From positions 619,097 to 683,096 of the forward strand of contig NW_018148831.1 of NCBI RefSeq assembly GCF_002042975.1: a DNA stretch of 64,000 nt, given 5' to 3'. Both the position numbers and the translations under genes were made by a program. Origin of the DNA: Orbicella faveolata. Its lineage: Eukaryota > Cnidaria > Anthozoa > Scleractinia > Merulinidae. Shown here one piece after another: positions 38,031 to 50,000 of this stretch (positions within the stretch are counted from its first letter, which is position 1; each line of letters opens with the position of its first letter). The notes under the pieces were generated by a model that was not told the origin of the DNA, did not search any database, and worked only from the letters and a program-made list of their open reading frames with translations.

Positions 38031-41000
38031 GGAGGGGGTATAGCTTGGGGGAACTCCCATGTAAAAAGGATGAGGATGCTACTCATACCTTGTAGGGTTT
38101 GTAAAGTGGATTTGGTACCTCCTGGGGCGTCTGCCTCAAAATATCGTACAGCAGGAGCTTTCATGGAACCGTTTAGGGTATCGAGCCGCAAAAGGGAATT
38201 TGAGCACTTTTTACTGGTCTGTGAAGCATTGTATGAGATGAGTGGAGGAAAACAGTTTACTGTGAATGCACAATGCTCCATAGAGGAGCAAAGGGGATAA
38301 GAGTACATGTTAGTAAGAGATACATTGTAAATTTGAATTCCATGTTATTAGAACTTCATACAATGTCTTAGTTGATTAGACAGGTATAGAGTGCTCATAT
38401 ACTCAACTACATTGAGTTTGAGCTACCGATAGGTATGTAATGTCCCAGGGCTATTTTGGTCTGAAATTTGGTCATAGATTTGTCATTTTGGTCTGAAATT
38501 GTGTACATGCATTACGCTTTTCACAATAGAATATAGCCATCTTTATATGTACTTATAAGAAAAGTGAAACACTAATAAAAATTTTGAGTTGTATTTTGGC
38601 ATCAGACGGATGACAAACAAGCTCCGGATACTGTCCCAGCAGAAGCTGATGTGGTCATTATTGGTGGAGGATCTGTAGGAGCAAGTACTCTCTATCACCT
38701 GACCAAACTTGGTGTCAACAATGCTGTCTTGTTGGAACGTGACCAGTTGACATCTGGAACAACCTGGCATAGTGCAGGTCTGGTATGGAGGTTGAGACCT
38801 AGTGATGTAGAAGTGGAACTGCTTGCACACACAAGAGAACTTGCAAGAGATGTTTTGGACAAAGAGACAGGATTATGGGCTGGATGGAATGAAAATGGAG
38901 GCTTGTTTATTGCCAATAACAAAGAAAGACTAGATGAGTACAAGAGGTTGATGACAGTAAGTTATCTTGTGGTGGTAGTACCCACTATATTCATTGCATG
39001 GATGAAGTCCAGGCTCCTTTAAGCAGATGCCCTTGGGACAAGGTTTAAGTACTCATTTTGCATTTTTATACTGAAAATAGCACCAGAAATAAGTGTTCAC
39101 TGCTAGTGTACATGTGTTGAACTCTGGATTGGAGTAGAAATTGGTACCAGACAATTTAAACTGTCTGTGTATTAGAGCGGTTTTCAATTGAGTGTCGTAA
39201 AACCAAAACCAATCCAATTACTTACGTTTAGACTCCCAATCTCAAGCCATAGTTAAACCAAAACCAAGACCAATGAAAGTAATTGCCTGTGATTACTCTC
39301 AACACTCAATTGAAAACTGCTCTATATAACAAAGATAATTTAAATGTGGATTATTCTTGAGAGTTAACTAGTTATTTTTTAGGTAGGTCCACTACTTCAG
39401 CTGTACATGTATGGTTACCATATATAGTTTGACCTACCTAGTTAATAAAGTATGTAAACCATGCTCATTAATCAAATTTAACTTTACTGGACAGCTTGGG
39501 AAGGTATATGGTGTGGAGTCATTTGTTCTGGGACCCAAAGAATCCAAAGAATTGTATCCATTGTTAAATGTGGATGACTTGTATGGAACACTGCACAGTC
39601 CTGGTGATGGGACCATTGATCCTGCTAGCTGGGCCACCACACTTTCAAGAGCAGCTATAATGAATGGTGGCAAGGTATGAGTTATTAGTTTGAGCATTTC
39701 CCTCCTTTTATAAAATAACAGAGATCTACCATTATCGAGATTGATGTGTTTCTGCATATGTAAACTAGCTAATTAAATTATTATTGTAACTGTATATGTG
39801 ATTGGTCTTGAACTCAACAAGGCGTAAGATGGTCTCATTATTCAATAGATCTAGAATGTAATAAATTCCATCTTTTGCATGATTAATCAACAATTTGGCC
39901 TAAATTTCAATTTTTGCAAATTCATTCATCAACTTCAATTACTGACGTAAATTCTGGTGATTAAATCATTTGACAAGTCCTTTATTACAGGTATGTTGGA
40001 CCAGCCATTACAAAATAAATGGTAATATTTACTATGGATATTATACTTGTAGATCCTAGGTTAGAAGAAACATATTTTTGCAACAAGAAATGCTACTTTG
40101 TTGCTTCCCATTTTCACATCTGCAGTCAATGTTATAAACACAATCATGTTGACCTCTAGGTATTTGAGAACTGTCCAGTTACAGGAATTCAGACTGAAGT
40201 CAATGACCTTGGAATTAAGCGTGTCTCAGCTGTGCAAACTCCTAGTGGTACCATCAAAACAAACAATGTTGTCAACTGTGCTGGGGTGTGGTCACCTTAT
40301 ATTGGGGGATTGTGCGGTGTCAGTGTTCCTCTGGTTGCCATGTACCATGCTTACATTGTAACGGAGAGGATTGAGGGAATACAGAACATGCCCAACGTGA
40401 GAGATCATGATGCGTCAGTTTATCTCAAACTCCAAGGTGATGGACTTTCTGTTGGAGGCTATGAATATAATCCAATATTCTGGGATGAGGTAAGGAAGTT
40501 TGGTGTAAATAGCACTAAGAACTAATTAATTATTAACTTTTGATTATCTGGAAACCTTAGCACAATGCAAGCAGTCTCAATTTTCTCTCAGATCCTCTGA
40601 AAATCAATGATGCAAAATAAGGAGGTAAGGGAAGGAAAGAGAAGAGAGAATAAGTTCTCATTATTCTTAGAAGAACCATTTCTGAGAATTAGAAAATATT
40701 TTGATGCTGATTGGTCAGTTTTGAAGTGCTTAGACATGCAAATTATTTCTGATTCCTTGTGTCATTATACGTCAGTCTGAGTAATTTTGTTTCTGAAAAA
40801 ATGAAATAAAATAAAATAAAAATCAGCTTACATGTACCTCTACAATTCTCTGCTGTTATATTCTCAGGTCAGTAATAAATTTGCATTTTCCCTCTTTGAT
40901 CTGGACTGGGATGTATTCAGTGCTCACATAGAAGGCGCATGTAATAGAGTACCAGTAATAGCAGAAACTGGTGTCAAATCAACTGTGTGTGGACCAGAAT

Positions 41001-44000
41001 CATTCACAGCCGATCATAAACCATTGATGGGTGAAGCTCCAGAGCTTCGTGGCTTTTATCATGGCTGTGGATTTAACTCATCAGGTATTATGCTTGCGGG
41101 AGGGTGCGGTCGAGAGTTGGCACAGTGGGTGGTTCATGGCCACCCAGAACTGGACATGTATGGATATGATATCAGGTGAGGATAACTGCAGGCTATCACA
41201 TTGGACCCTGACTTTTGATTAATGCTGTGGTAATCATAGTCTGCGTAGCAGGTGTTTCCATAGGGTTTGGGAGCAAAGACAGACCGAGGAACGGGATTTT
41301 CGGTGTTTTGCCTGCGTGGAAAGTGGGATGAGAGCCAAAACAAGAAAGCCCTGATTTTTTTCAGGCTTCTTCTTTCCAGTTGCTTAAATTGGAAAATTTA
41401 CTGCGATGATCATACTTCACTTTCNTCAATTAATTGACCTCGCTCCCAATGTGTGGCTTCATAGCTCAGTTGGTAGAGCATCGCACCGGTATCGCGGAGG
41501 TCACGGGTTCGAATCCCGTTGAACCCCTGATTTTTTTCAGGCTTCTTCTTTCCAGTTGCTTAAATTGGAAAATTTACTGCGATGATCATACTTCACTTTC
41601 ATCTACTACCGCAGTTCAAATATGAATTATTTCATATATACTTCACTTGATCAAGGTCCTTAACGAGTTCCACTCCTGAATATTTATTTTGTTTACGCTG
41701 TTTATTTATGGTGCATTTCTCCTTTGCGCGGGACCTCCTCCGATTTTTTTCTCTTTGGACTCGTTGAAGAACGCCGTCTAATTATTGACTTCATTAGGAG
41801 CCTAGGAAGCTTAGGCCCGATCGTCCACACTACACCGGAGCAATTTCAAAACGCAACAATCACCGGTCGTTTTATATCTTTGTTTGAGGAAATCTCGGCC
41901 AGGGAAATCACCTTGCTCTCCTGATCCTATCGTGCTCGAAAAGGTCCGTTTTAAAATGTTTTCCGTCCGAAAATTCAAAGCCGGCGTTTTCAAATTCCTC
42001 TGGTGTGAAGAGCGTTTTCGAAAAGCTCCGTTTTCGTGATGGATTATTCTGGACCGTAGGCCTAACTGTAGAAATAAAGCTGTATGCGTTTTTAAATTCC
42101 TCCGGCGTAATGTGGACTGAGTCTGGAGCAAACCACGACGTCAATCAGCATCACCAAACAAAAGGTTTAATGTGCAAAACAAAGGCTGCACAACTGTGTT
42201 CAGCAAACCTTTGTACATTTCATCTGCCGTCCTCTGCAAAACAACAACGCAAAATGACCGCCAACGCGAACGATGAGTCGAACTGCTAATCAGTTTTCGT
42301 ATCTCCATTTAGAATTACATTTTTAGCCTGAGCGAGCTTTTAGAGCCATAGGCATCCTGGGCCAATTCAGTTTTACAAGGCGTTGTCCTTGGCGTCGCCG
42401 TTGTCATTGTAAAGATCCCTATATTTGCATCTCGGATTCTGGAATATCGATACATTTGTTTAAGGTGGGGTCTATCATCCTCTTTGCTCATGTTTTATCC
42501 CAAGACCAATCGAACGCAGGTGAGAGTATCGTGTAAAAAGCGTAAAAAATCACATAAATTGCAGCTCTTTGTCAAGGTTCTTTTTAATTCAGCGATAAAG
42601 TTGCCGAGCCTTTCGGTAGGAAGTTTTTCCCTCCTGCTGAAACAACCTCGTTTACGTTACTTCGCCGATGCAATACCTTTTCATCTTCCCTATTACTACA
42701 CGGCAATCGTTTGCATCTTCTTCTTCAGTATAGCTTAACGCTTTGAACACTTAAAGGCTATCGTCATCAATAACGTCCTTGAACATAGTGACTTGATACT
42801 CGGGGCTTTCCTGCTCCAAAACAAGTAATTATTACAGCATTTCTCTTTCCATAGCTTCCAGTTCTCGGGGATCTCGCTACTTAATTGACCTCAAATGTAA
42901 ATGTTGCGGAGGCAATGATATCTGGTGGAATAACATTGCAATTTGTGATGCGTTAGGCAACGAGGAATCGGAAGTTGTTTTCGTTCGTAGGCATTCGTAG
43001 ACGGTAGACGTTGTCGACGAATTTGAACTACCCTTTCGCTGCAACATGAAATACAGTAGATGGCAGAGAGAGCCTTAAACGAACGTTATCAATCAAGGCT
43101 TAATCTGGCTACTGTAACTCAAGATACACAAGGTGAACGCGTATTTTAATATATAACNNNNNNNNNNNNNNNNNNNNNNNNNNNNNNNNNNNNNNNNNNN
43201 NNNNNNNNNNNNNNNNNNNNNNNNNNNNNNNNNNNNNNNNNNNNNNNNNNNNNNNNNTTTAGTTATCGGACAAAACACGAGTCGCCAGCTGGCGACCAGT
43301 TCTGAAAATTTAGTCGCCAGTGCTCAAGTTTTGGTTGCATTGGCAACCAGTGAGTTGCAATTTCGAGCCCTGGCACAAACAATATATTCAGAGAACCTCA
43401 CCGAAAATGTACAAAAATGAAATCAAAATTCTCGCTAATCCTGGGTTAGCTTAATCAGGCTTTGAACAACCCGGCCCTGAGTGCCAGAAAGGATGGGAAG
43501 ATGCATTTGAAGCTTGTTTATAAAAAGCGTTAACTTTTCCTGCCAAACGAGGATTTAGTCGTGAGCTTTGACAGTACAGTAAAAATCTGTGGTGCAATGC
43601 CGATGCTTTGGTATTTCGAAGCCTGCACATTATTACAGAAGCAAGTGCAACACAATTTGCAGCTGTTCCTTTCATTTTAACATCACTTTCTTGAATGCCA
43701 CATGCACCAAGGACAAGATAATAAGATACTACTGAGTGGGAAAACCTAGTGATTTTGTCTGGGTTGTTACATAGCATGCTTTCTGATTTTATCATGTACT
43801 AGCTACTCCGACATTTCATTAGAAGCATTTTTGTTGACAGCATTTAGAACCTTTGGGTACAATTCTGAATGATTTGTTTTAGTGTTAGCTGCGGCATGCC
43901 AGTTTTTTTCACATATTTGCCTTACGAAACATCTAGTCTTCTCGTCGCAGGGAATTCTTACGAGGACATTTCCAGAGTTGGTGTTATAAACAACTTTGAC

Positions 44001-47000
44001 TTGGAGGCCGCCTAGGGGAAGATTATCTATATTCAGATACTGGTCAAGATTATCATTATTTTCTTTCTCCGATGTTTGAAGCCTCTCTTGCCCAAATACA
44101 AGAGTTTTCCGAGAAGACTTTCCGTTGTTTGTTTTTGTCACAGGCGATAACATTCGAACCGATTTGCGGATCTGGTGTTTCCAGCAAACGCTTCTTTACT
44201 GGAGTTGCCTTTGTAGGAGTTGACTAGCTAATTTTACCTTTATTGATTCCTGGACGAATGAATACAGTGATCCGAGACTTCAAATGTTGTGAGCACAAGG
44301 ATTACAAACGCGACTTGAATAATTCTCACATTTTAACTTTCTGGCAGATTTATGCTAAACCGTCACCCTTGCAGTCCTTCCTTTTAGACGGATTGAGTAG
44401 AAATATAGCTTGATTATAAATTACCAAATTTAACTTTGAAATTGCAAAAATTTTACAAAGCCTGCATTGGTCGCCCGGAGTCATTGAGATTTCTCCATCC
44501 CCACCATACACTTGTTGTTTCAGACATATTTGACAAATTAAAGTTTGTTTTGGTCCAAAGTTCACTTCCGCTACAGAAAACTGAAGATTCTCTTGGTTAA
44601 TTTATGACAATCAATGACAGCATGACATCTCAGTGTGCATGTGGGCAGTTTTTAAAATCCAGGGGTTTGTCTGCAAGCATTTCCTGCCTTCCTTACCCAC
44701 CCCTTCCCCTGTGTTTTACTCGCTTCATTTTTCACGCTGTAATTCTTTGCGCCCGAACCCCACAGAAGCACTTGCTACCCAGGCTGTGGTAATCAATTTC
44801 TGAAAAAATTGTCTCTTCTTCATCTATCATGTATGAGAATGGTAAAATTATCTTTAATTGACCAAAAAAATATTTATAACAGACTATTTTGTATGGGTGA
44901 AGTCTGCATACAAGCCACGTGGCCTATCAGGCCAGCACCTATGTACAGTTTCCATAGCATGTAGTGACTATGAGTATTTCTACTCCCCCCTGGATGGGAT
45001 GCTAGTCCATTGCAGGGCTACCTTCACCATTAAATTTGCTGGTACCCATGTGTACACCTGGGTGGAGAGAGGCACTGTGAAAGTATTTAGTGTCTTGCCA
45101 CAATTTCCAACACAATGTTCCCGGCCAGGGCTTAAACACGAACTGTTTGATCTGGATTTGAGCACATTAACCATGAGACCACAGGACCTCCACACAGCTA
45201 GTCAATCTTGAAGCTCATTCAGTCAGTTGTAGAAAGACAATGACAACCCATAATTTCTACTCTGTTGCATTAATTTTAATTTATTTATTAACTATTATTG
45301 TAGGCGTTTCCATTCATCAATTACGTCCAATCAAAAATGGCTGAGGGAAAGAAGTCACGAATCCTATGCAAAAAACTATTCAATGGTTTTTCGCCATGAT
45401 GAACCGCTTGCTTCTAGAAATATGCGATGTGATCCTTTTCACAAGGTACTGTAGTGTCTACTTTGTTAACTTTCAATAAGCAAACTAACCAGATGAACAT
45501 GATTTCTAGTCGAGTCTCTGTGAGTTCAAAGCGTGTTCTTTGAATCTGAAGAATTGTTTCAGTCAAACTAAAATTGCAGACAAAAATCATTTAAACTGGG
45601 TGTTATATATATTGAGCAGTTTGTCTTCTGTTGTACATGAATTAGTGTTACAGTAGTTCCCTTAAGTTCATTTGTGGTTGGGTTTTCAGTAATGTGTTAT
45701 AAGGGTAAAGGGAACGTCTGCATACCAGCCAAGTGGCACACCAGGCCGGAACTTATCCTGGTTTCTGTAGTATGAAGCAACTAGGAGTATTTCTACCCTC
45801 CCCTGGATGGGATGCTAGTCCATCACAGGGTTACCCCCAGCATTAAGTTTGCTGATACCCATTTATACACCTGGGTGGAGAGAGGCACTGTGAGAGTGAA
45901 GTGTCAAGCTCAAGAACACAACATAGTGTTCCCAGCCAGGGCTTGAACTCGGGCCGCTCGATCCAGAGACAAGTGCACTAATGTGTTATAAGTACTCCAT
46001 AAAAAATAACGTCAGATCTATCAAACTGTTTTATGATTGTAGCTGTTTGCCTAATTAAACTAATGTCTTAAATTTAATATTTGATGTTTAATATACACTA
46101 TTTTATAGTCTGATATTTCTCCTAAATCATAATACAGGAGTGCTCTAAACAGTGACCCTTAGTAACTATTAAACGACTTTCCCTTAACCTGTAGTATCAA
46201 AATTAAACACTTGATACCTTTATATTACATATTTCAATAACATACCAAATGACTGTCGATTTCAGATCCTCTTGGACAAAGGATGTATTTATCAGGAGCG
46301 ACATGGCTGGGAGAGACCAGGCTGGTTTGTTCCTGATGCAGTACCTGAGGTAATCAAGACCCTCTCTTCATCTGCTTTTTATTATTTATTTAGCAACGAT
46401 TTGGGAAGTTTTACTGTTTTTTTCTCCATGCTTGAAGCAACAGTTTTGATGTGCATTGATTTAAAAAAGTTACCTCCTAAAGTAAAGTGTTAACATATCA
46501 TTCGGCAACTCAAAAGTTTAGCAATAATTGCTTTTAGTAAGAGGTAAAAGTCTCCATTCCAAGTTACTTTAAAGTTTGTCTTAAAAAACACTGTCTGCTG
46601 ACTTAGTTACTGTAGTTGCATTTGATAATAAATTAGTCAAGATCTTTGAACAGGCATATTAATTTGTGTTTAATTTGTTTACATTCAGGTAAAGAAGTAT
46701 GATTACTATGGAGCTTATGATGTTAAAAAACACCAAGACTATAAATACAATGAACTGCTGGGTCAGGACTACACCTTTGACTTTCCACCTCATCATGATA
46801 TTGTAAGTATCAAATTAAAGTATTGTTAATTGCTAGATTTCAATAAGAGGTAAGGAAACCTTGCTTTGGATTAGCCATTGGTATATTGTGTTTTAGGCAA
46901 GATCACTCTGTCCCACGGTGCCTCTTTAGAGGTAAAAAGGTAAAGGTAAAGGAAAAGTCTGAGTACAGGCCAAGTGGCCCACCAGGCTAGAGCTTATCCC

Positions 47001-50000
47001 AGTTTCTGTAGCATGAAGTGACTAGGAGTATTTCTACTCCCCCCTGGATGGGATGCTAGTCCATTGCAGGGTTACCCCCCGGCATTAAGTTCATCGGTAT
47101 CCATTTATGCACCTGGGTAGAGAGAGGCACAGTGTGAGAGTAAAATGTCCTGCCCAAAACACAACGCAATGTCCCCGGCCAGGGCTTGAACCCAGACTGC
47201 TCAATCTGGAGATGAGCACACTAACCATGAGGCCACCATGCCTATTTAGGGGTGCTAGTAGTAGTAGTAGTAGTAGTAGTAGTATACTTTATTTACCCTC
47301 GGATTGTAGAGTAGCTTTAACAGCTAATGTCTCCGAGCATTTCAACAGTAAATCAAATGGTAAATAGTAAATAGCCAAATAGTAAATCAGTGACTCCTCA
47401 AGACAGTGAGACTAAGGGCCTGCTCATATGAGCCTGAACGTAAACTTGAACGGTTCATGATTGTCGTAGCTTTGTGGACTCTTGTAACTTTATAATTATA
47501 ATTACTTATAAAGCAAATTTACATACTTCTGAAGTGGAAATACATACAAGCGAAGCTATTTTTTCAAAAAAGTTTCATCCCAATTACCCGCGCTGCAGCG
47601 TTCATGTGGGATAATTTTAAATCCAGTTACTGAGATCTCGGTTGCAAAAACCAACATCTCGGTCATCGCACCAACCCGGCATCTCATATGATTACATTGA
47701 AACTTTTATGAAGGAAAGAATGATGAGGCAAGATCTTGGAAACCAAACCAGCCTGGTTGACCAGGTTCATATGAAAGGGCTCTAAATGAAATCTTTTGAG
47801 TGAGCATGAGACTTTCCCACTCTTGCAAAAGAAATTGAGTCTTCGTGGCATCAAGATGGCAAGACCAATGAAATTTGACTCAAATTCTCTGAGTCTTATG
47901 TTAATTGCAATTTTTCTATATTTTGTGAAATGGTGTTAAAAATAAGATTGTAAATGGTTTGAACCCAGGAGTATCAGTAGTTCATATAGTGTGATCATCC
48001 GGGTGAGGGTCACCAACAACACTCACCAACAACACTCACCAACAACACTCACCAACAACAGTTCTTTTCAGAACTACCCTCACCCAGACGATCACACTAT
48101 ACGAACTAAAAATAAGATTGTCTTTCATTGACAGATTGGAAAAGAATGCCTTGCATGTCGAGAAAAAGTAGCTGTTTTCAACATGTCATACTTTGCTAAG
48201 TTTTATTTAACTGGCCCTGATGCTCAGAGGGCTGCAGACTGGATATTCACCAATAATATGGCAAAACCTCCAGGTACCAAAGTGTACTTAGTACTTAACT
48301 GTAGTTACTGGTACATGTGCATTTAATTATTTGACTTGCACATATTAATCTTATTAGTCAGGGTCTATTATTTAATCTCAGTTATAACAATGTAAACTCA
48401 GTATCAATCAAATGATTTTTTTTGTCGTACTTGACTTTCCCACACACACAGGGTAAGAGAAATTGTGAAATAATCTTGTGAATCTAATAATAATCTTTGC
48501 CCTTCACCGTTCATCCTTCTCTTTTGACCCATCAACCATCACCCTTCACTCGTCATTCTTCACTCTTCACGTACTCTTCACTCAGAAGGGTCTCTTGCAT
48601 ACAATTTTTTTGACTTCATAACTAATATCTCCTTCAGACTTTTGGATAACTGACTTATTACTAAATAATTTACAGGTGCTACTACTTACACCTGTATGAC
48701 AAACAAAGATGGGGGTGCTGAGGCTGATATCACTGTCAGTGTCTTGGAGAATGGCGATGGTTCAAGTATTGTAAAACCACAATTTGAGGGTGAGCAATGG
48801 AACAAATTCAAGTTTGTGATCCTTAAAGTGTAAATTTATTAGTCTAAGAACAACCAGTTATTTCATTGGCTCACTACATGCTCACCTGATCACTCACTTG
48901 TAAATAGGAATTAGACTGAAATTATTTAATATACGTGTAGACACATTTTTTAAAACATCACTGCTGGGATAAGACTAGGGCTACAAGTTATGTTGGGTGT
49001 GAAATATTCAAAGCCTGACAACATGGCTGTGGTTGCAGGGAACTGAAGTCAAATCAGATTGTCAAGTACACTCCATACATGAAAACCAACCAATCTCCTT
49101 CACGTTGGCCCTCATATAAAATACCTAATTATTTTAATTAAAGAAAGCAAGAGGAAATTTTCTGAAATTCTAAATAGAAATTTAATTGAAAAATGAACCA
49201 GTTGCACCATGTATACAGGAACATACAGCTTGTGTAAGCATTCATTTTTATTCTTTAGACTCAAACTTTAGAACAGCATACTATTCTAAATTTGTCCAAC
49301 ATCAAACAACAATAACCGATGTTTGTTATGACTCAAGGTCAAAGAGAAAGTTTGTGTTGGGGCAATTTAAGGCTTGACCCACAGCCATGAGGTATTGGCT
49401 GATCACCTGTTAATATCAAAAACTGTCTCCAATTTTGGATGGTTGAGTTCTGTATAAACCATGTTTAATGACAGCAGTTGTGTCACCATACCCAGTTCAG
49501 AGCATCAAGGCCAAAAACCATAGCCTATCTTGTGGTATATCCCTCTACAGGTTATGTACTTGGAGTACCTACCCCCATATCTCCAGGGGCATCACTAAAA
49601 CTGTTTCAAAGGTTGTTGACAATGTCACATAAGTCACCCTTACCATGCTTTCATCAATTTCCAGGTGATGGATTTTACATTGCAGTCGGTGGTGGAATAG
49701 GTCAGCATGGTTGGTGTCATATCCAAAATATTCTTCAAGACAAACAATATGATGTCAAATTTGAAGATAACTCAGAGAAAATGGGAATGCTGAGTATACA
49801 GGGACCGAAAAGGTAAGTGACCAAAAGAAGATTTCATGGTAGGTAGCAAATAGTTATGTTAAAGATGATTACAATCACCTTCTACATGTTAATGCTAATA
49901 ATGCGCAAAACTACAGTTGCAGGATTTGCAGGCTTCTTTGACACCATGTGAGTGACTTCTAAGGAGTATTGCTATGCAAATGGGATGGCTTTGACATTCT

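Noticed and set aside
41454-41527. Functional tRNA-Thr gene
   Set aside because: The acceptor and anticodon stems have mismatches and the base before the anticodon is C, not T; the tail marks it as a SINE head.
41434-41625. 63-residue open frame ([15 protein letters not shown]...)
   Set aside because: It is a translation through the tRNA-like head of a SINE, a known kind of false gene model in corals and other animals.
44858-45211. 117-residue open frame, also 47107-47367
   Set aside because: Both are read through minus-orientation SINE copies; the shared peptides reflect the repeat, not a protein.
47255-48060. CRISPR-like array of short repeats
   Set aside because: The units are a TAG microsatellite and a 13-bp minisatellite with no unique spacers, in a eukaryotic intron.
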